From Stramonita haemastoma (taxonomy: Eukaryota; Mollusca; Gastropoda; Neogastropoda; Muricidae), in the NCBI GenBank assembly GCA_030674155.1, contig CM060334.1, positions 40,903,151 through 40,918,725 on the forward strand: 15,575 nt of DNA, read 5' to 3'. Made by a program: the position numbers and the translations under genes. The notes under the pieces are model-generated. The model did no database searches and was not told the origin of the DNA. It saw only the letters and a program-made list of their open reading frames with translations. Positions 1 to 8,467 of the stretch are shown here, piece after piece; position 1 is the stretch's first letter, and each line of letters begins with the position of its first letter.

Positions 1-12
1 TGTGTGTGTGTG
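1..12 (+). repeat. (TG)n microsatellite, left end cut by the window
   Basis: Six TG dinucleotides lie at the window edge, followed by degenerate tg/ta-rich DNA up to about 60. They lie in the intron upstream of exon 130-303. Confidence 0.8.
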
Positions 13-129
13 AAAAAGTGAATGTGCATGTGTATGGATATATGTATGTATACGTGTTTGCCAGTATGTAATTCCAACCCCACACGAGCATGCACACACA
101 CGCCGTGATCCCCTTCATTCTATTTCCAG

Positions 130-303
130 TGTCCTGCTCGTTGCGGGGCCGGCACCATGAAACGTCAGGTGGCCTGCCTGGGGGACGGGGGCGCTGAGGT
201 ACCGGAGAGCAGTTGTAACGATTCCTCCAGGCCCCCCAGACAGCAGGACTGCTCTGTCCATACGCCCTGTGGGGGCCAGTGGTTTGCCGCCGAATGGTCA
301 CAG
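130..303 (+). CDS. Internal exon: TSP1 repeat of an ADAMTS/ADAMTS-like/papilin-type protein (3'-partial gene)
   Basis: The exon is bounded by a pyrimidine-rich acceptor (ttcattctatttccag, ending at 129) and a gtcaga donor starting at 304. It is 174 nt, 58 codons, phase 0 at both ends. The peptide starts CPARCGAG and has six cysteines (C-x3-C, then V-A-C, S-S-C, Q-D-C and T-P-C) in thrombospondin type-1 spacing. The Trp that should precede the first Cys must lie in an exon left of the window. The last residues, WFAAEWSQ, are the Trp motif of the next TSP1, which continues in exon 4629-4800, so the intron splits a TSP1 just before its first Cys. The product should be secreted and act in the extracellular matrix. 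CPARCG lacks the Ser/Thr of the C-x-x-(S/T)-C-G O-fucosylation consensus, so this repeat is probably not O-fucosylated. The reading frame stays open past the donor to 342, but that extension does not look like TSP1. The exact family member cannot be told from the C-terminus alone. Confidence 0.88.
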
Positions 304-513
304 GTCAGACAGTGTTGTGTGTGTTCAGTGTGGTGTTATTAACTTTGATTTTATGTCTGTTTACTTTACAAGTGATATTATTAGATGAAAGGAAGGAGAA
401 GGTGGTGGTGGTGGAGGAAGTTTAGTTGATGCGTGTGTGCAAGAAAAGAGTTATTCACGACTGATCTCTTACAGTACACAGAAAAGAGCCAAGCAATAAC
501 TGCAATGAAAACA

Positions 514-614
514 TCACACATACACACACACAGGCACGCAGGCACACACGCGCACACACACGCAGGCACGCACGCGCACACACACGCAGGCACGCACACA
601 CACAAAACACACAC
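514..614 (+). repeat. (CA)n tract with interspersed GCACGCAGG blocks
   Basis: Alternating purine-pyrimidine DNA made of CA runs broken by repeated caggcacgcaggcacacacg-like blocks of about 28 bp. The pattern favours Z-DNA. It lies in the first intron and abuts an AT tract. Confidence 0.85.
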
Positions 615-640
615 ATATATATATATATATATAATTATTA

Positions 641-671
<31 letters not shown>
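615..671 (+). repeat. (AT)n/(TA)n tract
   Basis: About 57 bp of near-pure AT alternation, with a central taattatta interruption. It is self-complementary and directly follows the CA tract. Confidence 0.9.
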
Positions 672-989
672 ATAAAGCTTTCAGTAACTGGTGATATAGC
701 TTTATAACAAGTGTTGTATAGCACTCCTGTATTTGAAATACCAAATGCCTACTTACAGTTCTTTAAGTATGTGGTTATGGTGTTACGTGTTGTATTGTGC
801 TGTGATGTTATGTGGTTTGTGGTTTGTCATATCATTGTCTTGCAATGTGTCATGCGGTTTGAACCAAATTCTGTTCGTTCCCAACAACGTAACAGGAATA
901 TGATTATGTGAAATGAGCAAAACAAGCATAGGTTTCTGAGAACACTCTGAAATAGATGTGCATAACGTTAGGCTGCTATGGTGCTATCA
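672..989. other. Intron sequence with nothing recognisable
   Basis: Unique-looking intron DNA between the AT tract and the SINE. The short frame at 711-911 has no domain-like feature and no splice context, so it is treated as chance. Confidence 0.6.
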
Positions 990-1255
990 TGATGTAGTAG
1001 ATCGACAGGTAATTCACCCGTTTAGAAACACGAGGTCATGGTTCGATCTTTGGTTGAACCCAAACTACCCCCCCCCTCTCTTTCTCTCAACCAGTAGATC
1101 TTGAGTGATGGACTGGGTGCTAGTCTTTCGAATGAGACAAACCGAGGTACCGAATACAGAATCTAGTGCACGTAACGTAACTCGTGTCTGTGGTAAAGTT
1201 GTGTAGTAAAAAAATCAAAAGAAAAAGAAGTACACATGTCGATAGGTGGAAAAAT
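990..1255 (+). mobile_element. Decayed tRNA-derived SINE of molluscan type
   Basis: The 5' part (about 990-1060) resembles a tRNA-like SINE head: tttagaaacacgaggtcatg followed by a box-B-like GGTTCGATC at 1040-1048. After a C/T-rich stretch comes a core at about 1101-1155 (ttgagtgatgg, ctgggtgctagtctttcg, aatgagacaaaccgaggt). I recognise this as the conserved central domain of widespread molluscan SINEs. A tail with aaaaaaatc, a poly(A)-like stretch and tcgataggtggaaaaa follows. No target-site duplication was identified, and box A is poorly preserved. It lies in the first intron of the TSP1/PLAC gene in the same orientation. The family assignment is from memory and was not searched. Confidence 0.6.
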
Positions 1256-1325
1256 GAGTGACTGGCACTGCTCTTATGGTGATGCACATTTCTGGAAAAA
1301 CAGCCGAAATTTTGTGCTGATAAAC

Positions 1326-2765
1326 CTGCCCTGACTGAAAGTGGTACAGTGTTTGTAGTGCTGTCGTATGTCGCGTGCTGCAGTGTATGTTTAAGCCCTG
1401 ACTGGAGTGGTACACAGTGTTTGTATACTGTCGTATGTCGCGTGCGCAGTGTATGTTTAAGCCCTGACTGAAAGTGGTACACAGTGTTTGTAGTGCTGTC
1501 GTATTCGCGTGCTGCAGTGTATGTTTAAGCCCTGACTGAAAGTGGTACACAGTGTTTGTAGTGCTGTCGTATGTCGCGTGCTGCAGTGTATGTTTAAGCC
1601 CTGACTGAAAGTGGTACACAGTGTTTGTAGTGCTGTCGTATGTCGCGTGCTGCAGTGTATGTTTAAGCCCTGACTGAAAGTGGTACAGTGTTTGTAGTGC
1701 TGTCGTATGTCGCGTGCTGCAGTGTATGTTTAAGCCCTGACTGAAAGTGGTACACAGTGTTTGTAGTGCTGTCGTATGTCGCGTGCTGCAGTGTATGTTT
1801 AAGCCCTGACTGAAAGTGGTACAGTGTTTGTAGTGCTGTCGTATGTCGCGTGCTGCAGTGTATGTTTAAGCCCTGACTGAAAGTGGTACACAGTGTTTGT
1901 AGTGCTGTCGTATGTCGCGTGCTGCAGTGTATGTTTAAGCCCTGACTGAAAGTGGTACAGTGTTTGTAGTGCTGTCGTATGTCGCGTGCTGCAGTGTATG
2001 TTTAAGCCCTGACTGAAAGTGGTACACAGTGTTTGTAGTGCTGTCGTATGTCGCGTGCTGCAGTGTATGTTTAAGCCCTGACTGAAAGTGGTACACAGTG
2101 TTTGTAGTGCTGTCGTATGTCGCGTGCTGCAGTGTATGTTTAAGCCCTGACTGAAAGTGGTACACAGTGTTTGTAGTGCTGTCGTATGTCGCGTGCTGCA
2201 GTGTATGTTTAAGCCCTGACTGAAAGTGGTACACAGTGTTTGTAGTGCTGTCGTATGTCGCGTGCTGCAGTGTATGTTTAAGCCCTGACTGAAAGTGGTA
2301 CAGTGTTTGTAGTGCTGTCGTATGTCGCGTGCTGCAGTGTATGTTTAAGCCCTGACTGAAAGTGGTACAGTGTTTGTAGTGCTGTCGTATGTCGCGTGCT
2401 GCAGTGTATGTTTAAGCCCTGACTGAAAGTGGTACACAGTGTTTGTAGTGCTGTCGTATGTCGCGTGCTGCAGTGTATGTTTAAGCCCTGACTGAAAGTG
2501 GTACACAGTGTTTGTAGTGCTGTCGTATGTCGCGTGCTGCAGTGTATGTTTAAGCCCTGACTGAAAGTGGTACACAGTGTTTGTAGTGCTGTCGTATGTC
2601 GCGTGCTGCAGTGTATGTTTAAGCCCTGACTGAAAGTGGTACACAGTGTTTGTAGTGCTGTCGTATGTCGCGTGCTGCAGTGTATGTTTAAGCCCTGACT
2701 GAAAGTGGTACAGTGTTTGTAGTGCTGTCGTATGTCGCGTGCTGCAGTGTATGTTTAAGCCCTGC
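1326..2765 (+). repeat. Minisatellite, about 21 copies of a 67/69-bp unit
   Basis: Each unit reads GTGTTTGTAGTGCTGTCGTA, then tgtcgcgtgctgcagtg, then tatgtttaagccctgac, then tgaaagtggtaca. Units differ mainly by an optional CA at the junction (gtacacagtg gives 69 bp, gtacagtg gives 67 bp). The first copies (about 1341-1510) carry extra differences: ggag for gaaag, gtatac for gtagtgc, and losses near gtcgcgtgc. Later copies look nearly identical. The array starts with a partial unit at 1326 and ends abruptly at about 2765. The minus strand stays open in units of 23 residues, but the 2-bp length variants shift the frame repeatedly. That argues against coding. Confidence 0.95.
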
Positions 2766-3455
2766 TGAGTGTGAGGCTGATTGGAAAAAGATTATCCCCT
2801 AACTTCTACACGAATCGTCAGCAAGCGAGTTTTGTAAAGTTTGTCATGTTTCTACCCGCACACAATAACCTACTCTTCTGAAACGCGGAACAGGTTTTAA
2901 CATGTGCGCGAGATATTCTGTGTACATTCTCATACACAGGAACTCAGTTTATAGTCTCATCCGAAGGACTTTTCGGAGGGAGTGGAGTCGGCACTGATGT
3001 TAAACTCCATGAGGAAAAACTCTCTTGAACGGACATCTTGCTGGTGATGACAACAGGAGGGGAAAAAACAGCTCAGCCATGGAATGAACCATTGGCAATC
3101 AGTTCCAGCATAAAGCTGATGGGAGCAAACAGCTGCACTAACACTAAAAGAACACAGTGGTGACAGTGTCAGATAGGTATAATAACAAGAAAGTAATGCT
3201 TTTTGAAACAAAGAAATGACTGAAAACTACGGTGGCAAAATTTACTTAGGATACTTTGATAAAATTTCCTTAAAAAGGCACATCCTATGAGAGAAATACA
3301 CATGCAGACAGGAATAAACAGGTGGCGCTGCTCTTGTAGCTAAGCGACCTCTCCCGGGGAGTAAAGTATCCTAGCAGTTTAATGATCAACCTTGCCCTCC
3401 CCGCCCTTGCATAAAAATATTTCCCGTAATTGTTTGGGTTTTGTGTATAAACAGT
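2766..3455. other. Intron sequence with nothing firm
   Basis: Unique-looking intron DNA downstream of the minisatellite. A short stretch at about 3320-3365 (ggtggcgctgctcttg, then ctctcccggggagtaaag) could be a repeat remnant, but I cannot place it. No exon with good borders was seen. Confidence 0.5.
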
Positions 3456-3509
3456 TGTAACGTGACTGCGGAAGGGACATCCAGAGACAGAAGAGTATCC
3501 TGCAGACAG
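3456..3509 (+). pseudogene. Possible relic of a TSP1-coding exon in intron 1
   Basis: The 18 codons read CNVTAEGTSRDRRVSCRQ, close to the first half of a TSP1 (C-x-x-T-[C-G]-x-G-x-x-x-R-x-V-x-C) but lacking the second Cys and its Gly. They are followed exactly by a good donor (cag|gtaatc at 3510) and preceded by ataaacag|t. That acceptor leaves one extra base, so the segment cannot join in phase to exon 130-303, which ends in phase 0; reading on directly would hit a TAA. The second half of the repeat is missing. It may be an old tandem-duplicated TSP1 exon that has decayed, or a chance match, since the pattern is short. Confidence 0.3.
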
Positions 3510-4163
3510 GTAATCAAGGGCTCCCTTTCACCATCCCGGGGAAGAAAAGTTCCGCAGAGCAAACCCATATCCCTACAGCCCTTTGCTACATCGGACCTGC
3601 GGCCAAGGACAGGCATCTCATGACTGAGGTACTCATTTCCATGGGCATGAAATGTCTCCGCATAGGAAAAATATCGTAACCTGTGACATACCTTTTGTCC
3701 AATGGTATGGAGTCTGTCCTGGTACTGTCATTGCATTATTCTCGCCATCTCCTAAATATGTCACTCCACAGTGGGAAATTTTCACTGTCTGTTTATTATT
3801 AGACACAAGCAATAGAAGAAAAGTTGAATAAATGGTTAAAATAAAGTAAATAAGAAATAACAAAAATGCCTAGTTTAAGTCCTGTTAACATCAGATGGCT
3901 TGTAAAAGTTCTTACATTTTGCAAAATATTTTGGAATCGGAACAAAAATCTTGTGATTCTTTCGAAACCATGAAACAGGATCTTGCTGTGTTTTACCTGT
4001 TTGAGGCCAGGACTTTGGATTAATTTTTTTAAAATTTGATTTGACATCTGGAGAAGGGTTTTCTGTTCTCCCTCGATGGCCTCCAGTGCTGTTCACATGC
4101 CGTTCGTTCCTATCTAAACACAACATTGCATCCAGAGTCAGAAGTCCACAGAGAGCTACCAAT

Positions 4164-4167
<4 letters not shown>
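3510..4167. other. Intron sequence with nothing recognisable
   Basis: AT-rich intron DNA without repeats. Several short frames overlap on the minus strand (3633-4162), none with recognisable domains or matched splice borders. Confidence 0.5.

Positions 4168-4233
<66 letters not shown>
4168..4233 (+). repeat. (GA)n microsatellite
   Basis: About 33 uninterrupted GA dinucleotides in the first intron, purine-only on the + strand. Confidence 0.95.
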
Positions 4234-4234
<1 letters not shown>

Positions 4235-4307
4235 AAATAAAACATACCTGCCATTAAACTGCTCAAAATAAAATTAAAATCGGCGCTAATGTTATCACTT
4301 TGTTTTC

Positions 4308-4570
4308 ATTCTTCATCATTATTATCACCACCGTCATAACCATCATTTTCGTTCACCATCAAAATTATTCTTCCTCATCTTCATCATTCATCATCATCGT
4401 CGTCGTCGTCGTCATCATCATCGTCATCGTCGTCATCATCATCACCATCATCATCACCATCATCACCACCACCACCATCATCATCATCATCGTGTCGTCG
4501 TCGTCGTCGTCGTCATCATCATCATCATCACCATCACCATTACCATACCATCATCATCATCATCATCTCA
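4308..4570 (+). repeat. Imperfect trinucleotide block (TCA/TCG/CAC)n
   Basis: About 260 bp of tca, tcg and cac triplets in changing runs (for example gtcgtcgtcgtcgtc and catcatcatcatcat). It lies about 60 bp upstream of the acceptor of exon 4629-4800 and is pyrimidine-biased. All + frames are open through it because the triplets contain no stop, so this has no coding meaning. Confidence 0.9.
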
Positions 4571-4628
4571 TTATCACGCTGTATATAAAAAACACACCAA
4601 CACCTGACAACTCCTGTTATACGTGCAG

Positions 4629-4800
4629 TGTTCTCAGTCGTGTGGACGGGGTCAGCGGAGTCGGGAGGTCAGGTGTCTGGACCCTCAGCGTCGGCCCAGC
4701 AGCCAGTGTGCCCCGGCTGACCAGCCGGCCAGTCAGGAGGCCTGCAATGTGGCCAGCTGTGTCACCACCACCACCCCGCCCCCCGCCCCTGTGGCCGCTG
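4629..4800 (+). CDS. Internal exon: second TSP1 repeat plus Thr/Pro linker, same gene
   Basis: The acceptor AG is at 4627-4628 (tgttatacgtgcag) and the donor gtcagt starts at 4801. The 172-nt exon enters in phase 0 and leaves in phase 1. Its first residues, CSQSCGRGQRSREVRC, continue directly from the WSQ that ends exon 130-303 and rebuild the classic W-S-x-C-S-x-(S/T)-C-G core. Six cysteines are present: CSQSC, VRC, SQC, EAC and ASC. CSQSCG fits the O-fucosylation consensus. The W-S-Q-C context resembles C-mannosylated Trp motifs, although the two Trp are separated by four residues, so that modification is uncertain. After the last Cys comes a short Thr/Pro/Ala linker (VTTTTPPPAPVAA) that separates the TSP1 from the PLAC domain in the next exon. 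A TG microsatellite begins only 40 bp past the donor. Confidence 0.9.
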
Positions 4801-4839
4801 GTCAGTAGAGGGAGAAACGTTCTCTTCTGTTCTCTGAGG

Positions 4840-4884
<45 letters not shown>

Positions 4885-4970
4885 GTGTGTGTGTAAGTGT
4901 GTGTGTTGTGTGTGTGTGTAAGTGTGTGTGTGTGTAAGTGTGTGTGTGTGAAGGTGTGTGTAAGTGTGTG
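4840..4970 (+). repeat. (TG)n microsatellite, interrupted
   Basis: TG runs with gtaagtg interruptions, starting 40 bp after the donor of exon 4629-4800. The gtaagtg interruptions look like splice-donor sequence, but no coding sequence precedes them. Confidence 0.95.
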
Positions 4971-4982
4971 GAGAGAAGAGAG

Positions 4983-5032
<50 letters not shown>

Positions 5033-5092
5033 AGAGACGAGACAGACAGACAGACAGACAGACGAGACAGAGACAGACAGAGACAGACGGCA
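4971..5092 (+). repeat. (GA)n followed by (GACA)n
   Basis: GA runs from 4971 to about 5038 pass into gacagacagacagaca and agacagagacagacagag variants. The tract is continuous with the TG block on its left and makes a compound microsatellite of about 250 bp. Confidence 0.95.
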
Positions 5093-6424
5093 GACTACAG
5101 TTGTTCCCAAAATACGACATAAACTCGAACTTGGTTTGAAAAACATTTTATTTTTGTGCACAACACAGTATTCGTAAACAACATGAGATCTCCACCAGAT
5201 TATTCTGAAAGGTCCTCACCCTTCTTGCTTCTCTCATTCCTTCCCCCCTCCCCCTCCCCCCTCAGCTATCTGCTCTTTCCTCTCCTCCTCAACACTCCCC
5301 TCTGTGGACAGAGTTTACCATCAACCCTCCCCCCCTCGCAAGCAACTCATCTCCTTTTCCCCATCTCTCAATGTCCGGAACCTGCCCTTCAGTCTCAAGG
5401 GCCTGACCACCTCCCTCTCTCCAACAGCAACTGATGTCCTGGAGGCGAGGTAGCGGGGGGAGGGGGGTCAGGACATCAACGAAAAAATGTCCACAGAGGG
5501 GAGGGTTAGAGAGGCACGGGAGGAACAGATAGCATTCCAAAGTGCATAACAAGATATAGTGCAAAAAAGGGAGATGTGTTGATAGGTTTTCATGGATCCT
5601 ATACAAATTGTAAGGTAGCAAAATTGAAAAAAAATCAAAGATTCATAATAACTCTTAAAGTACAAACAAATCAATCAAGGTTGAATATATACAGGAAATG
5701 TATAAACAATCATTGCCAACCAAAGAAGAGGAAAAAATCTCCCCCTTTATAATAAAAAAAAGAAAAAAGGTTTCATTGTACCTGACACACACATAGTTTC
5801 ATATCAGCAAGACTACACACCTCTCATTTACAGAAGATGGGCAACCACCACATCATCATAATTCACCCTGCATGAAAACACATTACAGCTGACAATAACG
5901 TGTGTACAATTGTGAACAACTTCTAGACTTTGAAAAAAAAATCAAAGGTTGGGGTTTCCATATCATTTTTTGATTTTTTTTAAATGAAAAGAGCCTTCTT
6001 AGCTAGTGTTCCCCTGCTACAGTACGGAGGATACATCGTTCTGGTCTGTGTTTATACCCATGCTTTAGTTTGCAAATAAACTAAACTAAAAGCATATCCT
6101 TATCTTTCTTCATACAACCCGCTTTCAACATTATTTGCAGCACTCAAAGTAAACCCAGGATTAAAACTTCAGACTTCCATCTATATTCGGTAGAATTAAA
6201 ACATTATTAAGGTTTTGAAGATAAAGATACTATACGGAGAACTTATTCATGCACGGTTTTTTTTTTCCCTAGAAATGCTCTACTGTTGCATGCATGGAAT
6301 ACTCCAGGTATAGTTGCACAGTGTGAATGATAATACTCATGACCTCACAATGTGTCACATTAGTGCTGATATTTCATTGCATTGTGAAAGGGATCTCATT
6401 TTCGTTCTTTCTGTTCCTGTTCAG
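5093..6424. other. Rest of intron 2; no gene seen
   Basis: No credible coding frame on either strand. The sequence is C/T-rich at 5210-5420, G-rich at 5440-5520 and then A-rich on + to about 6120. A TTTATT at 5147-5152 reads AATAAA on the minus strand. The nested inverted repeat at 5295-5503 is listed separately. The intron ends with the pyrimidine tract ttcgttctttctgttcctgttcag. Confidence 0.5.
5295..5503. repeat. Nested inverted repeat with G-rich/C-rich arms
   Basis: Outer arms are ctcccctctgtggaca (5295-5310) and its exact reverse complement tgtccacagaggggag (5488-5503). Inner arms are tgatgtcctg (5432-5441) and caggacatca (5469-5478). Between the arms lie a C-run (cctccccccctcgc, about 5328-5341) and a G-run (gcggggggaggggggt, about 5452-5467) that are also largely complementary. 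Either DNA strand, or the RNA, could fold into a long hairpin. Confidence 0.65.
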
Positions 6425-6537
6425 TGTCGGAATGCCGGGACACCTTCTCTCGCTGCCAGCTGGTCAAACACGCCCGGATGTGTCGCTTCTCCTTCTACCG
6501 GAAGAAGTGCTGCGCTACCTGTTCCGGTGACACGTGA
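6425..6537 (+). CDS. Terminal exon: PLAC domain and stop codon, same gene
   Basis: The acceptor is ctgttcctgttcag (AG at 6423-6424). The first two bases complete a Val codon with the final g of exon 4629-4800, so the phase matches. There are 36 further codons and a TGA at 6535-6537. The peptide has six cysteines spaced C-x6-C-x8-C-x8-CC-x2-C, with the start ECRDTFSRCQLV and the end KKCCATCSGDT. This is the PLAC (protease and lacunin) domain, which closes many ADAMTS, ADAMTS-like and papilin proteins. Only four residues follow the last Cys, as is usual for a C-terminal PLAC. Two TSP1s followed by a terminal PLAC is a standard C-terminus for the family. Such proteins are secreted and bind or remodel extracellular matrix. 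Whether this one has a metalloprotease domain cannot be known, because the 5' exons are outside the window. Confidence 0.92.
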
Positions 6538-6572
6538 TCATCGCCGCCGTGACGTAGTCATCACGTGACACC
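6526..6572 (+). other. Hairpin covering the stop codon of the PLAC exon
   Basis: Left arm ggtgacacgtgatca (6526-6540) pairs with right arm tcatcacgtgacacc (6558-6572), 13 of 15 positions complementary, with a 17-nt loop. The TGA at 6535-6537 lies in the left arm. Readthrough would add only four codons before another in-frame TGA at 6550-6552. Confidence 0.5.
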
Positions 6573-7347
6573 TTTGTGACCTACTTACATAAATTCCGGT
6601 GTGAGCTGACAGGCTAGAAAGGAGGACAAGTAAAAATAATACGCGATATTAAATATCATCATGGGCCGGTGTGGCTGCAGTTACCATGACTTCAAAATCG
6701 TATCGATGGAAAGTCTCTGGAGAGATTCCAGAATGCCTCACTGTCACTCTATGTTGTTTATCCATCAGTTTGCTTCAGGTTTCCTGTATATGAAAGATGT
6801 GCAAATGTGATTTGATATGGATTAGTAATCATTATTCATAGTATTGTGTATCTATATCTTACCTGTGTACATAAAAAACAACAACTGTATATTCGTATGC
6901 TGTGCAAATGGGAACGCATATGTAGTTTAGACATGTGCTATGAAATCTATATACACGTTTTGTACAGAAACGTTCACAGCCAGTGTGTGATATGCTCTTT
7001 AGTTCGACACGGTTAGAACATTTGTGTTCTTAAAACCATAACTGCAGTACTGTATTGTAAAATACTCTATAGAGTTATTGGGTGATACTGTTGGAGACAT
7101 AGCAACCTTTTATTTAGCTTTTGTATCTAACAAGCTTGTGTCGAAAGTGTCGAAAAATTACATGCTTTGTCATTTTTAAAATTTGTTTTGCTGTTACTCG
7201 AAGAAGAGTTTTTGTTTGCTTTATGTTTTCCCCCCAGATATATGAAATCAAATTTACAGTGGAAATACATAAAGATGTACAACTGGTCTTTTGAGTGATC
7301 TTACGTTTTCCATAGTCGTTTTCTCAAACTGGCTTCGGGCTAAAATC

Positions 7348-7348
<1 letters not shown>
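6538..7348 (+). other. Probable 3' UTR of the TSP1/PLAC gene
   Basis: This follows the TGA directly and has no credible coding frame. It is T-rich on the + strand. It contains only weak polyadenylation variants, such as ATTAAA near 6649 and cataaa near 6590 and 7268. The first canonical AATAAA downstream is at 7885-7894, so the transcript could extend beyond the microsatellite at 7350-7493. The real end is not determined. Confidence 0.5.
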
Positions 7349-7349
<1 letters not shown>

Positions 7350-7413
<64 letters not shown>

Positions 7414-7493
7414 CCTACACTACCTACTACCTACCTACCTACCTACCTACCTACTACTACCTACCTACCTACCTACCTACCTACCTACCTACT
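7350..7493 (+). repeat. Compound microsatellite (CA)n(CTAC)n
   Basis: CA repeats fill 7350-7410. They are followed by ctac repeats at 7411-7493 with a few single-base interruptions. Base skew changes across this element: T-rich on + to its left, A-rich on + to its right. Confidence 0.95.
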
Positions 7494-7884
7494 TTCTGGA
7501 TTTCCTCTACTCAAAAGATGAACGCGTGGTGATCAGAACACCATTCTAAAAAATGACTCAATACCATCAGTGGAGACCAAGAACCAAACTACTAAACACA
7601 GCTATACACCACAAGGGACACACATTCGAATCTCCTTTCACCAAACCTGGAACAGTCACAGTCAAGATTTCAAGAGTCTGATTTTCAGACACTTTGAACA
7701 GTGTTAAACCTGCCTATCTGAAAGATTCAGAAAACATTCCCAAATCTCAAAACAAAAGTGTACCAGAAACCATTGTGTGTCGGTGGGAACGGATGACATA
7801 ATCTACGAAAACTGCATACACACAGGGATTGTATGTAAAAGAGCACATGAGTGCATATTTCATTATCCTGAAAATAGAAGAGTA

Positions 7885-7894
7885 AATAAATAAA
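7885..7894 (+). promoter_or_regulatory. Two overlapping AATAAA motifs (possible poly(A) signal, + gene)
   Basis: AATAAATAAA gives two overlapping canonical hexamers, followed at about 7915-7924 by a GT-rich stretch (gagttgttag). It is the first canonical signal after the stop codon at 6537, and using it would give a 3' UTR of about 1.35 kb. In AT-rich DNA the hexamer is common, so this is only a candidate. Confidence 0.3.
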
Positions 7895-8467
7895 TATTAT
7901 GATTACACAGATCGAGTTGTTAGTTCAACAGAAGAAGAACACTTCAGCCTAGTCGTGACGGATTATGTGACAATGCATGAAGACAATCCCCCTTGTGAAA
8001 TGAGGACACTATTTCACATTAGGCGCACTGAACATTGCACTTAACAGATCCTTCTGTACAGCACTGGGAAAATATTGCATAGGCTCGGGATACACAGAAA
8101 AAATATGAAAGTACTGACGACCAAAAACTACCCCCCTGAAGACACACATGGCAGTTCATGGAAAACAAAACGAAATTTGAATTTGAAAAAAGCCTTAAAA
8201 AAAAAGTAGGACACATGTTATGAAGCATGAATGCATCAGTACTAGTGAAGTAAATCGCAAAATATGAAAAACATGGCAACCAAGACTAAGAATCCCTGAA
8301 AAAAAAGCAGCAACATGGAACATGGAAGAAAATCCCTCTTCCAACAATCAGAACAGCATATATGGACCAGTACCAATGTTCTAGCTTTTCACATAAAGAA
8401 ATGAAAAATATGAAAGTATGAACCGCTCAAAAGGTTTATCTTACATGATCTGTTTGACATAGAATGG

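Noticed and set aside
1935..2644. Two identical minus-strand frames of 99 residues with a 23-residue repeat
   Set aside because: They arise from runs of 69-bp units that happen to lack stops. The 67-bp units break the frame, and there is no splice or start context.
1326..2765. CRISPR array, because of regular repeats
   Set aside because: The whole 67/69-bp unit repeats with no unique spacers, and the surroundings are eukaryotic intron sequence. It is a minisatellite.
3510..3623. Continuation of the TSP1-like frame to a stop at 3623
   Set aside because: After the donor at 3510 the residues no longer resemble a TSP1 or any known domain, so it reads as intron.
4300..4896. Plus-strand frame of 198 residues over exon 4629-4800
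   Set aside because: It is an Ile/Ser run from the trinucleotide block that passes through the real exon in the wrong frame. The TSP1 frame is clear.
4617..5161. Minus-strand frames of 119-167 residues
   Set aside because: They come from GA/TG microsatellites and the antisense of the TSP1 exon.
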